The notes: a model not told the origin generated them from the sequence alone. 64,000 bases of DNA from Ignelater luminosus (GCA_011009095.1 VTPC01008275.1:135554-199553); one strand, 5' to 3'; positions 1 to 14,195 are shown, counted from the stretch's first letter. Made by a program: numbers and translations.

Positions 1-2545
1 AGGTTGTCTATATGAGAACACGTACACGGTTTATATATTTTTCCTAAATATATTTTAAGAGAAAATTGGTTAGCAAAACTCTAGAAATTGTTTGTAATGT
101 ACAGTTACTAATAAAAAGATGTAAAACGAGCATTTGCATGCGTGAGTATGTAAATGTTGAGTTGAATTCGCCCAGATATTGGTATTAATATAAAGCTTAT
201 AATCACACCAACTACGTGGAACAAGCAACTTTTACCGTTGGTGTAGGTTTGTCCCTTGGGTTATACAACTTACTGGTAAGCTTTATTTCCTCAGGATATG
301 TATGAACACAATATATTAATGAAAAGCGAAATACTAAATATTTCAAATTAAAGGAGGTTGCTACATAGCAGAAATAAACTATTGTAAACTGGAAGATTTG
401 TAATGTAAAATAAAACATGAATTATTTAATAAAACTAAAAATTGTTTTTAATGTTGTTTATGCAAATTAATGTAACACCTAGCAGGCAAAGAAAGTTTAG
501 GTTCAAAAAATTACTTTGTAAGTTATGTAAAAGATAATTTTTATACTTTTTATAAAGGGGCCAGGGGAACACTGTATAAAAGCAAAAGACAAGATTTCTA
601 TGTTTACTGAAACGTACAAGCATCCATCTAGAAAAAGAACAACAAAATGGAACAATTAATTAAGTTAGAGCTAGGTATTATGTATGTATCACCAATACAG
701 ATAGCCTCAATGAAAGCCATATCTTTAGTGAAGAGAAAATAGAGCGTTGTGGTGCTCAAAACGTTTTGAGGTACTTTGAAGAATGAAACTACTCTAACCT
801 TAATTTATAATTCAGGTTATTTGGTTTTTAACCTTATATTTGATCAGTCAACTCTTCGCGTGGGAAATAAGAACTATGAATATGTGAAAGTGTCGATCGG
901 TCTTAATGTAGGGTTTCTTTTACAAGGCCATGTTATGTTTGAATAACTTTATCATTTATTCAATGTTTCTTCAACTACAACCTTGCCAATTATTACGATA
1001 ATTTCCAAAGAAACCTAGTAAAGTATTGTACAAAACTATTTCTTTTAAGCCCACATTCTAGTCTTGAATTATAACGTTGCTGTACCTGTTCACTTGTGAA
1101 TTCCTCTGAACTCTTACTGAAGATCAAGCTTCAAAAAGAAGTCCTGTGGTGGGTAGCTTATCAAATGCCATTTCAGAAATAAGATGAATGACATTTGCTA
1201 GACTTCCATATCAGTCACTTTATAGAGAAATTATCAAAGTGCTAATCATCTGGATTAATATCGTCAATCGAAAACAATGTTTGGTAAAGATGGATTGAAC
1301 ACCTTTCAGGATTTCGGTTCCCAAATGTCATCTCTTTTTAGCTAAGCTGAATTCTTGTAATTCAGATTTTTTTTGCTAAAGATTATACTTTTATTTTATT
1401 AAGCATTATAACTATTGAACTTGATAGAGGCGGTCTGTTTCCTGTAAATCCTTTTTGAAAAGACCACAATTGCTCTGGTTGAAAATTTGACATTCTAAAG
1501 CTCTTAAAGAATTAGTGATTCTAGTCCGATTAACGTTTCAGTACGTTCACATTGTATCTTATTGCTTACATCAAAGAATGAGCAACTTTTAAGAAGTTAA
1601 TCTGTTTGAACTATATCTTCCATTATCCATTTTGGATAAAATCGTGCTTTGAAAACATTGATACAAGTGAGAAAACTCTCCCTTTTAGCACGATTTAGAT
1701 GCGTGTCAACGTCGGTAATGGATTTTTCCTGTTTGACATCTTTGTCTGTTGGCTGTAGGCTTTACTTTCATATTAAACATTAGAATGAAGAAGATTACGC
1801 AAGAAAGGTGACATATTAGAAGGGCAAAGTAGATTTCTGATGATAACATCATTTATAGCTAATACAATGTGCCGAAGACAACTTCCACAAACTTTATCTA
1901 AATTGTAGATGTAGTAACTTAGTAGGTTGTGTTGAAAAGAGCGTTTTCAAATTAAATTTGTAGAAACTTGTCGGTCATCATGCGTGGCAGATTTGTTTCT
2001 TCCGATAAAGTGGAATGTTATGTTGCGAATTTGAAGAATCAATTCTTGGAGGCGTTTTATTTACCAAACTTTTTGTTACAAAGGTTGTTAGGGCTGAAAA
2101 CATCTAAGAAGTTTTAACAAAATATCTCTATAGGTCGATTTCCACTTTATCATCATTTTAGGAATAAACGTTGAGAAGAATCAACTTCCACAAGAAAAAG
2201 AAGTTTTTTGACTAACGGCGCTAAACAACATAATCAAAATTAGTTCAAGCAGAAACTAGTAGAGAACGCATATGTTTATCATTGGAACTTTGCTAGAATA
2301 ACAGCATGTTGAAATATTTTGTAAATGCATGCTTTCATAAAAACCGTTACTGTAAATATGTTCTTGTTTCACTTAACGTCTGAAAATGACCAACTGTATT
2401 ATTGAATTAATTTACAATTTATATAACGAACTGAACTATATACACTGTTTTAATTTATCCTTAAATGAGTAAACGTGCGTGCAAAATTACATATCCAAAA
2501 CTAGTCTAAAAATGGAATAATAAAATTGATTATAATTAAGAAAAC
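1..2545. other. AT-rich DNA with no recognisable gene
   Basis: Only short open frames (about 60-70 codons) occur, with no known motif and no plausible splice context. I see no transposase, RT or RNA gene here. Confidence 0.6.
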
Positions 2546-2735
2546 GGGGTCGTAGCGCAGCTGTTAGATTGTACTGCTGCAAATGATTAAGTTCAAGAAA
2601 TTAATCTTAAATTATCTAAAATTTAGATTCAAATTAGTTCGGACGGAGGGAACAGAAATAAAATAAGTTAACTGTAAAATTGAATTAGCGTTTTCTGAAG
2701 GGTAGTCAGTACGTATTTTTCAAATTTTATGCCCG
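2546..2735 (+). repeat. possible degenerate tRNA-derived SINE
   Basis: Positions 2553-2568 read TAGCGCAGCTGTTAGA, which resembles a pol III A box of the kind found in tRNA-derived SINE heads. The expected B box (GGTTCRANNC) is not clear. The nearest candidate is a GTTCAAG at about 2591. The rest is AT-rich and has no clear tail. It could equally be a chance match. Confidence 0.25.
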
Positions 2736-3298
2736 ATTAATAATGGAAATTTGTTCACAATTAAACAATTTAATTTATAGAAGTTAATTAAAGTAAACAT
2801 GATTGAGATAAATATAAAACTTATTATATTATAGATTTTCCACAGGATAATAATTTTAGTAAACAATATTACCCAAACAGTCTTTGATTTTTTATGTAAA
2901 CAATAATCATAATTAAAATGATTAATTCCAAATTAATGGAGTAAGAATGGTAAGGTACGTCCGAAATGTCCAGATGTTGTTTTCATGGTCAGACACACAA
3001 CAATTGAACGTTTGGAATAAATACAAATCAACTAATCGAATACTGAATGCAAGCACCAAAAATTCCAGCCCCTGCTGAACTTTGATCACTTTTTCCAGAA
3101 TAGTCTCTGCATGTATTTTCCAATACCTTTTCTCCAGACTGAATTAAGAAAGAATAAATTAAGATATAGCCATAGTAGGTCCTGAGGTTTCCAAATAATA
3201 AATTGCAAACAAATGAGTGAGTGAGTGAGACAGCAGATTAGATGGGGATTTAACGTCTGGATAGGTATAATTGGTAGTCACATCGTTGGATCGTTTTT

Positions 3299-3698
3299 NN
3301 NNNNNNNNNNNNNNNNNNNNNNNNNNNNNNNNNNNNNNNNNNNNNNNNNNNNNNNNNNNNNNNNNNNNNNNNNNNNNNNNNNNNNNNNNNNNNNNNNNNN
3401 NNNNNNNNNNNNNNNNNNNNNNNNNNNNNNNNNNNNNNNNNNNNNNNNNNNNNNNNNNNNNNNNNNNNNNNNNNNNNNNNNNNNNNNNNNNNNNNNNNNN
3501 NNNNNNNNNNNNNNNNNNNNNNNNNNNNNNNNNNNNNNNNNNNNNNNNNNNNNNNNNNNNNNNNNNNNNNNNNNNNNNNNNNNNNNNNNNNNNNNNNNNN
3601 NNNNNNNNNNNNNNNNNNNNNNNNNNNNNNNNNNNNNNNNNNNNNNNNNNNNNNNNNNNNNNNNNNNNNNNNNNNNNNNNNNNNNNNNNNNNNNNNNN
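3299..3698. other. assembly gap of 400 N
   Basis: A run of exactly 400 N. This is probably a scaffold spacer, and the true length may differ. Any open frame crossing it is meaningless. Confidence 0.99.
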
Positions 3699-6355
3699 TT
3701 CATGCGACTAAAACTACTGATCATCTTGACTTAAACTTCCCGACTGTGAAGTTCCTCGCAGCAACAACTTGTTTCCATTGTATTTAGAAAAAGCTAATGA
3801 AATCAATTTTGGAGGGGTGCCAAGGTGCTATCAAGGAACTAAAAGCTGTAATGATGCAGAAACGAGAAATGATTCTAGACAAGACCAGACGAGATGAAGG
3901 AAGATAAAGCAATTTCAGACAGACCTAAGATGTAGCTACCACAACAGTAGAAAAATATTGAACTGGTTTGTGAATACGGTTTGCCCAGTAAGAGATATTA
4001 AAGCGATTCTACAAAACCTTAGACCTTATTAAAAAATGAGCCCTAGAAAGAAAGCGCAGACATTAAAAGCTGATCCTTCACGTGCTCATACAAATTTGCC
4101 TTGGAAAACTAGAATGGAAAAATTTCAGCCTATTTAGCTTTTACTACTATTTCGCAACAAACGTTTGGTGCTAATATTATAGATTTCTAGACTCAATTAA
4201 CTCACATATATAGTATGGCTATAGTAAGAAGAAATTTCTCAAACTGCTATTAAACACCATTTAATGTTAAACGTCTGCAACCCAATGAAAAACAAATTAC
4301 TCCCGTATTTACCTCTTTTTTAACTTTCATCCATAAAGTCACACACAACACAGGTAAGACCCTTAGCAAAAATACGCATTAAAAACACAAGCCTCAAAAT
4401 GCTGAAAAAGATTTTCTGCTCTCGTGGTATGGTTTGCATTCATTGTTGAGATAAGTCGCTTAGATTAAACTCAGATTGCAGAGCCGGCCTCAGGATTTAG
4501 TACGTCTTATTGCAAACTCAGGTCTTTGAGTTTTCACCACATGGTATTTGAAACCATCCAAGCTGTAAAACCTAAATAAAATCTACTGTTAGTAAGAAAA
4601 ATCTTATCTGTTCAAATTAATTAATTCCCAAAATTTGTTCATAAAACGATAACGAATATTGAGTAGACCAAAATGCACGTCCATTTCAGAGTTAATACAC
4701 TGCTCAAGATTTGAAGTGGGACGTTGTAACTCTTAGAAGACCTAATTAAAAGGAGGATTGGTAAAATTTTGTAAACGTTTTTGAATTAGCATGGTCTTCG
4801 TAAATGTATATACATGAGTCAATTAATTGTATAATTTCAACTGTTAGTTTTTCTCTTGTTTTATTCTTAGGAACTGTTATCTGCTGACGTCGGTGGCCAC
4901 AGTTACTAAAGTGAAAATAATCTTGGTTTATCCATATACACTTTTTAAAGCATGTTCTATAGTTTCACGCAGCTACGATATTTACAATAAGCACCGTATG
5001 CAATTATTTCACTCGCACCCCTACTGATTTTATCCAGCCAATAAAGAATAAACAAAACAACTGCTTGGTTCAAGTCTAAGTATATCAACTGCAGAAACTT
5101 CAACTCGGCTGTACATTAGTACAAAATAACTGACCTAGTGTGGTGAGTTTGTGATGTGTCCCATTTCAAATTTTGAGCAGTACTTTCTCTATTTCAAGGA
5201 TTATTGAAAATATATCAAGAATTTCCTCCTTTCGTTTCCTTTTCAAGCGCTGATAATAACTAGCAGAAAAGATCATTTTTAGCACTTGAAAAAAATTGCC
5301 CATTCGTGCTTTGGCAAAACATTTCCAACAACAACTAGCAAACGGGCAAGAAAAATGACTTAAGAGCAATAAAATGGATTTTGTGTTTTGGTCTTCTCGA
5401 AGTTTTAATCTAAATTCTATATCAGAGTTTCAATTTGTATTTAATTGCTTCACGCATACATCTGAAAATATTTTAAGCAGATTTCGTGTAAATTTCATTC
5501 TTGCGGGGAAAAATCGTTTTGGTTCCTGCTTTGAAACTCGCAAGAAATTCAAAACGTAATTTATTGGTCATTACTAGGCCTCGGATTTATAAGCATTTTC
5601 AAGTGCAGTAAAACACATACCAAGCTGAATTTATATATGTTTTCTTCAATGTATGAGTCGTATATGATCTTGAGAGTATATACAATTATGTTCTTTAAAT
5701 ATTTTTATAAAGGAACACAGTTTGAAATTTATAAATGCTTATAAATCCGAGCCGCGTTCATGTTACAAAAAATGCCATGATGTAAAAAAGGCGTTATTTA
5801 ATAGTAAAATGGGTGATTTTTTAATGTCATACTGGAAAATGGAAGTTTTGATAACCAATACAGAAAAAAGACGACGTCAATTATTCGGGTTCGTCACTGT
5901 TTGCCGGGTACTATTCTAGGCGAAGAGAATTTACATTTTTACGCAGTCTCGTCTTTTAGAAGTAAACTAAAAGAAAACATTTTCATTTTTCATAATATTG
6001 CAACCATATGCTTGCAATAGCGTCGGTACAAAGTCACAATTGAAGAACATAAGAGTTGGATTTGCAAACTTTCTTTTACCTTCACTTTTGGTTTATATCT
6101 TGGGAATGGTTATCAAAGAAAGTTCATTGAGATGCCGCCAAAAAAAATAAAGGCTTTGTTTGTTTTTGCTAGGAATATTATTTTTTGTTAGTTAGACGTT
6201 AGTAAAGCAAAGCAATTATAGATAAGAAAAAGCAAAAACAAAGCTTCTTGCTTTATGAACCTTGTAGAATCATATCTTGAAAACTGGCTGAATAAAATAT
6301 TTTGGGAACATCTCTGACCAGTCAGTTTCTTGTCCAGACCCAGACTACTTATTAA
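3699..6355. other. AT-rich DNA with no recognisable gene
   Basis: The open frames here are short and lack recognisable motifs. No terminal repeats or RNA genes were found. Confidence 0.55.
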
Positions 6356-6690
6356 TTAAGTCTTCTAATTCAGAGATCGCGGTCCTACTAACGCCACGTC
6401 TTGGGAAGTGTACCCTTGACGCCGATAGTCGCGCCCTGCAGGACAACAAAATGGAGGAAGAAGTTGCTGAACTCGGGTGCCTACACCGTCCTCAAACGTA
6501 GGTTAAACTAGAGTTGACAGACGGTACCCGCCAGCCGTCGCGTCTGGGCGGCAGACCCCAGGGACAAAGACAATTGTTATTCAAAAGGAGTTACTATCGA
6601 CGATCTTACACTATCGGACACCACGCGGAACTGCTGATACTATTAGATGATAAAAAGATCAACACAGGCGATTATCCGCTTGTCTGTTTT
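6356..6690. repeat. GC-rich island, possibly an LTR or other repeat fragment
   Basis: A sharply bounded block of about 330 bp is much richer in G+C and CpG than its surroundings and is flanked by AT-rich sequence. It contains a short ATG-led stretch beginning at about 6451 but no long frame. The base composition suggests a recent insertion, such as an LTR or untranslated leader, or an isolated exon or promoter. I cannot identify it. Confidence 0.3.
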
Positions 6691-7065
6691 TGACCAAGCA
6701 AGTTATTATTATTAAATATAAAATATTACGAGTACGTTGGAATAACGATAGGAATTAATGGCGATCAAGCATCAAAGAAAGATTTGCTACAAATCTGTTT
6801 GAAGTTTTGATTTTGATCGTGCCCCACATTTTTCTAATCTTATTATTGTGGTGAAGCTGTTTGCAAATGAGATATTTTTAGCACCCTTGATACTATTACA
6901 TTGAATATTTAATTTTTATAAAGTTCATACTAGACAAACATTCTAAGATTTTTCTGTTACTACCTAATTAAATAATTTAGAAATTCTTATCCAATTTGGT
7001 ATATGTAATATTTATAAAATTGATTCTAAATACTTTTTTGATTATTTGTTAAATGTAGTAATGTA

Positions 7066-8337
7066 CGAGGGTCGTTTGGAAAGTCCGTGCAAAAATAAAA
7101 ACTACTTAATTGTTTGGGGTAAACCTTTTTTATTTTTCACCATAGTCTCCGTTTAGGCTTATACACTTCGTCCAACGCTGCTCTAGTTTGTTGATCCCTT
7201 CTGAATAATAGGATTTGTCCAAGTCTGAAAAATAGCCATTCGTTTCTGCAATCACCTCCTCGTTTGAATAAAATCTTTTTACCGCCAGATATTTCTTCAA
7301 ATTGGGGAACAAATAGTAGTCCGAGGGAGCCAAGTCTGGAGAATAGGGGGGATGCGAAACGAGTTGGAACCCTATTTCCATTAATTTTGCGACCACAACT
7401 GCTGAGGCGTGAGCTGGTGCGTTGTCGTGATGGAAAAGGACTTTTCTGTGGGCCAATCGTGGGCGTTTTTCTTGCAGCTCGGTTTTTAAACGGTCCAATA
7501 ACGATGAATAATATGCATGTGTAATAGTTTTACCCTTTTCCAGATAATCGAATTTGCGAATCCCAAAAGAGAGTCGGCCTAATCTTTCCGGCCGAAGGAA
7601 CGGACTTCGCCTTTTTTGGTGCAGATTCCCCCTTGTTAACCCATTGTTTAGATTGTTCTTTGGTCTCAGGAGTGTAGTGATGTATCCATATTTCATCCAC
7701 AGTGACGAAACGACGTTTAAAGTCCTTCCGATTCTTCTGGAACAGCTGCAAACCGTCCTTGCAACAGTTCACACGATTTCGTTTTTGGTCAAGCGTGAGC
7801 AATCGCGGCACCCATCTTGCGGATAGCTTTGTCATGTCCAAATGTTGATGCAGAATATTATGTACCCGTTCATTCGAGATGCCAACAGCACTAGCAATTT
7901 CACGCACCTTCACTCTTCTGTCATCCATCACCATTTTATCAATGATTTCTGGAGTAGTAACCTCAACAGGGCGTCCAAAACGTTCAGCGTCACTTGTGCT
8001 CATATGGCCACTCCGAAAATTTTGAAACCACTTATAAACTGTTCTAATCGAAGGTGCAGAGTCACCATAATGTTTATCAAGCTTTTCTTTAGTCTCCTGA
8101 GGCGTTTTGCCTTTCATAAAGTAATGTTTAATCAAGACACGAAATTCTTTTTCGTCCATTTTTTGAAAATCACTCGACTTCCTCGATTCAAACGAATGCC
8201 AAACACAAATAAATAGACCGATCTGGCTGAAACTTGGTGGGTGTTCTTCCAAGAGATGCTACTAACTAAACATAACCTCGATATGCGCCAGAAGCGCCAT
8301 CTTTCTGACTTTGCACGGACTTCTCAAACGACCCTTG
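7066..8337 (-). mobile_element. mariner transposon copy 1, 1272 bp with both TIRs
   Basis: The ends are imperfect inverted repeats of about 30 bp. The left begins CGAGGGTCGTTTGGAAAGTC. The right end, reverse complemented, begins CAAGGGTCGTTTGAGAAGTC. The element is flanked by TA on both sides (7064-7065 and 8338-8339), the target duplication of Tc1/mariner elements. The length is typical for mariner. The transposase is on the minus strand and is frameshifted, so this copy is non-autonomous. Confidence 0.92.
7130..8159 (-). pseudogene. mariner transposase with a frameshift (DD34D)
   Basis: The cut-and-paste transposase of the mariner element. The start is taken as the ATG at 8159 (MDEKEFRVL), which begins the conserved N-terminal HTH. 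An upstream in-frame ATG at 8252 only adds non-family residues. Domains in order are the paired-like HTH region, the WVPRLLT linker motif, and a DDE catalytic core with VDEIWIHHY (first Asp), HHDNAPAH (second Asp) and YSPDLAPSD (third Asp). There are exactly 34 residues between the second and third Asp. Near 7545-7565 a small deletion removes a few codons after FWDSQ and shifts the frame. The N- and C-terminal parts therefore lie in different frames and the protein cannot be made intact. Confidence 0.9.
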
Positions 8338-8339
8338 TA

Positions 8340-11300
8340 TGTGTTTCCTTTATTTAAAATTCAGCTTTACCCCTTTCTGCGCCCAAGGCCGCCAACTGGG
8401 AACCTGGGATAAGAATTCGAATTTGTCTATAGAAATTTTTATGTACAAAAAAAGCATTTGAATGAATTACAAGAATAACAAGAGTAAGTACTAGCGTGCT
8501 AAAAAGCTCTGAAAGATATTACTAATTATATCTGGTCATACTGAGCATTCATTTAAAGTGAACATTTGACTGATTTATTTGAACACCAAAGCAATTGATT
8601 ACAAAAAAAAGCTTCAGATTTGTATGTCATTCAGTTTTAACTTTCTAGAAATCCAGATTTAAATTTTTTTATAAGAAAGTAATATCACGTTAGAAAATTT
8701 CAAAAAACCTGCGTAATTTTACACGTTACATAAAACTGCAAGAATGACCAACTCAGCGTTGCTGAAACTAAAATCTAGCCTTATTGAGTTTCAGTTCGTC
8801 CAATTTATAACGCTATCGTGTTATATAAGCGTCTACATTCTAGAAGATGCGCTATTAATTAGGCTAATGCGTATAATAATAAATAACAGTAAAAGCTTGG
8901 ATATACTACTTTAAAGAATCTTGAAGACATTTTCAGAATTCGTAAGAATTTCCTGAAAAGGAAGACAATCTTTTATTTAAAAAAAGATTTTTATTGGTTT
9001 TATATTTTCACTTGAAATAGTTTGAATCAAGAGAGTAGACGAGGTTTACAGTATTTAGTTATATATAATATTTATAAGCATGTGGGTCAATAAACGTATG
9101 AATGCTTCAAAGCAGACGTTACATGTTACGTTTAAATAAACAAGAAGCTATATTTGCTGACTTCTAATCGTCTGTGTTTATATAACATACGCAAGAAAAC
9201 CTCTTCCAACGACTTTTTAAAATAACATAAATATGCAATTGTGATGGACAAGAATTACCCATTTCTTCTGCTTATAGTAAATAAATATGGAAATTGTCTT
9301 TTGTCATCATATTTATAAACAAACTTACATAATAACGCTTTTAATACGTATAATCTGTATAAACTGTTATATAAGTACTTATTACATTAATGTAATTAAT
9401 TGTAAAAAATGTTTGCGATATCTATGAATATATTTTTTTAAAAAGTGAAGGTTCTTACTAAACCACGCTTATGTGCATACTGCTTGTAAATTAGATATTT
9501 TCAGTAACCTAGGATAGGTTTTTTCTACTATTACTCTCTAATGTAACATAACCTCACATCGTAGTTTAGGAATCTTACACCTGTTCATTAATACAATATC
9601 AATTAAGAGAACACGAAATTAAATAAGGAAAAAGTAACTGGACTATTTCAATTGGCTTGTAGAGATGAAACAAAACAAATCTTGCATTCCTTGCTTTTCC
9701 TGTTAATGGGCTGAGCCATCACTACGGATCATTACTTTGAAGTACCTACCATTACGATTCGAATTAAAAAAGCACAAATTTATTTGAAGCATGAATAGGT
9801 CGTTTTAACTGCTTTGTATTATGGGAGTAACGGGTACCCGTTATTCCTCTGTTGTTTTTGAACGACTTATTTACATAATAATTTTTGAATAAAAACATTA
9901 ACTGATTTTTGCGGATAACAAATACTCCACTTGACCGTGGTACTGTTTATTATGCTTCATCTAAATCTCGGGCATTAAATTTAGAATAATCAAGAAGGAT
10001 TATATTTTAAATTTGTAATTAAGGTTGGTTCAGATTTGTTAAAATTATCCAACGCAATGCAATGTTTGCAATGCTGATTTTGACATTTTGGAGGGACATC
10101 CTGACTATGTTTAGTTTCATGCTTAAATAGACCATTTTATGAAAATATCTTTGCTATTCCTTAATGTAGTAGCTATGTTTCCTGAAGATTCTTGCTAGCA
10201 ATACAGTATTCAAAACTTCAAATTATTATTTTGTTTTGTTCTTGAATTTTGTTGCAACATAAGTCTGACATTATCATATCTAAAAAAGGTACTGCAATCA
10301 TTTCAACAGGACTAGATTCTTAAACTATAAAGATTATATTAGATCTAATCTTTTATTAATGCTAAAACTTGACAGACACAATGAGAATTTTTTTCTGTCC
10401 TCTAACCAAATTGCAATGTTGTCTCCCGTAAGATATTAGCCTTTTGGAGAATCAGATAAGATGGGAGTATTGACATGTTTAGTCATTTGAGAATTTTTAC
10501 TGTTGCTGTAAGAAGGATTTTAAACTGTCCATATTTTTCCAAAATAAGCTTTGTATTCTTCCAGATTGTACAACAAATATCTTCTTAGCATGCAGTGATC
10601 AACAGGTATTGTGGTTTCCTTTGTTAACTTGTCTTGGTCAAATCTTTATTTTTGTCTTTGGGCATCTCACAATCCCATTCATAATATAACTTGCTGACCA
10701 ATGAATCTCAAAAAGCACCCCGGTTTAGAATAGATATCTCTGTGTCTAGCAAGGTTATCCAGCTTTTTGTTGTCATTGCTTTCAAACTCGAGTACGATCG
10801 ACATTCTTTGTCACGGTCATCTGAAGTGTCTCTGTTCTAATTTTAAATCAGAACCTATTTTCTCTTCTATGCATTTCCTTGTTTCCAATTAACTAATAGC
10901 AATCCATAAATCTTTGATTGAAATACTGGTGTATACTACATCAGAACGTATCTTTCTTATATATTTCGGTTTTATAGGTAAACCCATACCACGAAGAGTT
11001 TTTTATCAACTAGAAGAGAAAATTCTGTCAGAAGTCAACTTGATTTTTTCTACCGTTCCTGGTATTTCTCTACTTAAGTATTAGAGTATAAAAACAGTAT
11101 TTTAACTGTAATCAGTTCTACGCTTTAAGCACTCTTTAAACGGACAGATGGATTTTTGTTTTTTACTATTTGGCTTATTTTTCATTGCCTTTTTAGCCCA
11201 CTGTGTTAGTATAATTTTTATAAGTGCAATCGTTGTTTCGGAAAGATATAGGCAAGTAGGTCCACTGTACGCTGAGTTATTAAAACACTGATGATCATAG

Positions 11301-12930
11301 TAACGGTTCGGTAGTTGTCATTCATTATATTATTTATTTTCTTCACTGTTATTTTGCGATTTTTCTTTAGTTGACATTCAACCACCTACCTTACTATTTA
11401 GGAATGCTTTACTGAAGCCTTGAAACCTTATGCTATGTAACAAATATTGTTTAGACTGTTTTCCTTATCTTATTATGTATTTATATATTTATGGTGAAGC
11501 ATACGTAAATACCAATTTTGAGAATGAACAAAGAGTTAGAACTGGAGAGGCCAGGCAAATAAAATCTGTCCATATAAACGGACGTGTAAACCTGAATGTT
11601 GTGCAGTTTTTCGTTGCAGAAATCTAGAATACTTTTCGACTGGTTGTGAATCATGTTAAGTCACTATCGTGATCTGATTTAACAAACATCATCATTTTCT
11701 GAAGTACATAAATACGAATCGACGATGAAATATATTATGCCATAGTATAATGGACAACTTTTTTCCAAATATTTTAGCCCAAATATCAGATTTTGATAAT
11801 ATTTGGAAGCCTTAGAACCACTCTTCCAATTTACGTTCAAATGCTTATCAAGGATCAACTCCATGGAAACGATTATTGTAACAATTGTTTGTATGAAGCA
11901 AAATCCAGATTAAAACTGAACTTGAATTGAAAAATGATCCTTAGAATGGGTTGTTCATTTCAAGTTTAAATCTTAATCCAGATTCAACCCATGGAAACAA
12001 TTGTCGCCATAAACGTTTCTATGCGTATGAACTTTGATTAGAATTCAAACTTGGCATGACCATCAGCTGTATTTAGAATGTCCGTTAGAGGGCGGTACTG
12101 TAGTCTACTAAACAGTTAATATTTGCGAAATGGTTCTTTTTAACGCTTTATAGCTCAAATAAAAGCTCTCTAGAATCTAGAATAATGTTTATTGATTTTT
12201 GAAATTCGGTCTTTTTTGGCATAGACGGTCGAGCCAATTGGTGTTGTTATACTGAAGTTGGACTTGAAGCGTCTCTATAAGAGCTTACGCCCGACTGAAT
12301 TTCAAGAAACCAACAAAATATATTCTAGAAATTATTTATAGCTTTGATTTGAACCATAAAGCATCAGAATCAGTCAGTGCATTGCTAATTAATTGGTGCC
12401 TTAATAATGAGGTTGAACTTAGGACGCTTGTATGCATATTTACGCTCTATAAGTGTCAAGATTTTAAAAAGCAGAGTAAAGTCATTGTAGACATTACGTA
12501 CAACTTTCATTTTAGCTACAAAGGGTAGAAGCTTGACAAACGCGTTTTTGGGTATTTTCGAATACTATAATTGGTACCTTGATACTAAATTTAAACTACG
12601 CCTCTGCGATCATACGACAGTTTGCACACTAAACGGTAGAATTAAAAAAAAACAAAAATATTTTAATAGTTATTTATAAACAGTTTTCATTTGAGTCACT
12701 TGGCGTTGAAATCAGTCAACGCATTTTTAAGTAATTACGGAAACTATTTTTGTAGCAATCAACTGTTTATAAAGTCACAACTACGCCCCTAATAAGCGAA
12801 ACTGTCTTCGAACTTTGTATTATTGATTACCCTAACAAATACTACGTACAAATCTTTCGAGCATTTCAGAATCTGAGATTCTTCACTTCTGACCTAGAAC
12901 TAATTGTTTTCTTATTTAAATAATTCTCGT
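8340..12930. other. AT-rich DNA with no recognisable gene
   Basis: Only short unconvincing open frames occur (for example at 11430-11627 and 11679-11864). A short direct repeat (CCATGGAAAC with similar flanks) occurs near 11861 and 11990. There are no TIRs, RNA genes or coding motifs that I can support. Confidence 0.5.
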
Positions 12931-13199
12931 TTAACTCCTGTCAAATTTAAACATTTCCCTAGAAGACATTTTCGGGATAAGTAAATACATTAAACGTTTT
13001 ACTTGAATTTACGGAAGCTGATAATCTTGTTTTGTAGGTTGGGCGTTCTAAATTAGAAGTAATTGTGCGACAGAGACCTGATGAGTTGTAATCTTCGGTA
13101 TCTGTCAAACGACCCAAAGATAATTTGTTTTGGAATCATTTTTTTAAAAAAGATTTGAAACATTTAATTTGTCAATACAGCTCTCAAAATCAATATTTT

Positions 13200-14195
13200 T
13201 CTTTGAATGATCTTTTGGCTAAAGTAAAAGAAAATTATGAAATTACGGGAGGGGGACAACCTTGTATAAGATTTTGAAACCTATGGGTTACAAATATAAA
13301 TCAGTTAACGGTCGCACAATTCTCTGTGAACAAAAACATGTTGCATCCAAAATTACCTTTTTTAGAAAATTTTTACAGTATCTAAATTCCAGTGAAAATA
13401 TCCAATTCGTGTACCTAGATGAAACATGGATCTATCAAAATGTATGTATTCGAAGTTCGGTACACGACTTGGATATTAGGAGTAACCCAGCTAAATTTAA
13501 AAATGAAGGGAAACGTTTCACTATTTTGCATGCAGGATATAGGGGCAGGTTTTTGGAAGGGTGTGGTTTTCTTTTAGATCCTCAAAATAACGATCGGGAT
13601 TATCACGCGACCATGACTGGGGATATTTTTTAAAATTGGGTGGTTAATCAGTTCATTCCTGCTTTCGAGAAGCTTGTTATGGACAATGCTGTTTACCATT
13701 CGGTGCAATTGAATAAACCTCCAGTTTTCTTCCGAGAAAAGCCAAATGCACGAATGGCTGAAAATTTGATTCAGATTTCTCAAAGAGCAATTATGGGATT
13801 TAATAAAACCTTTTCAATCGGACAATAAAAAAACTTATGTTATTGATGAACTGCTAAAAGAGAAAGGATATGAAGTTCTTAGAATGCCTCCGTACCATTG
13901 TCAGTATAACCCTTTTAAAATGGCATTGGGTTATTGTAAGTCTTATTACAACAATCACATAAACTTTGGAATACCTTCTAAAAATCATGTCCAGGATTTA
14001 TGGCTTTGGTCTCTTTCAAAATGTTCTTCAGATATGTGGCAAAATTTCTGAGATCACTGCGGAAAGCTTATTTCGGGCAAACATATGGGAAATCTTTCGT
14101 TTGAAAATATTTCTCCTTTTATTGTTTCGCTTGCAGAATCTGACTTTGAATCTTTTTCGGATAATTCTCACGAACTAATGGAAGTGGAATGAGGG
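13200..14195 (+). pseudogene. degenerate IS630/Tc1-like DDE_3 transposase
   Basis: A DNA transposase relic. Translated pieces show an HTH tail (LLAKVKENYEITGGG, at about 13213), then GYKYKSVNGRTIL, then the first catalytic motif YLDETWIY, a second Asp in VMDNAVYHS, and the third-motif region MPPYHCQYNPFK. In related families the last motif carries a Glu (NPIE), so the catalytic acid appears replaced by Lys here. A stop follows GDIF at 13631, and there are frameshifts near 13262 and after 13828. The C-terminal Ser/Asp-rich tail is still visible at about 14140-14190. I could not see clear TIRs or a target duplication. It is certainly a dead copy. Confidence 0.8.

Noticed and set aside
2546-2620. 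tRNA gene
   Set aside because: Only an A-box-like string is present. No B box, acceptor pairing or anticodon arm could be formed.
3225-3734. Open frames across the N gap
   Set aside because: They are open only because the N run cannot contain a stop. The flanks have no coding signal.
7264-7524. Plus-strand frame inside mariner copy 1
   Set aside because: It lies antisense to the conserved transposase and has no motif of its own.
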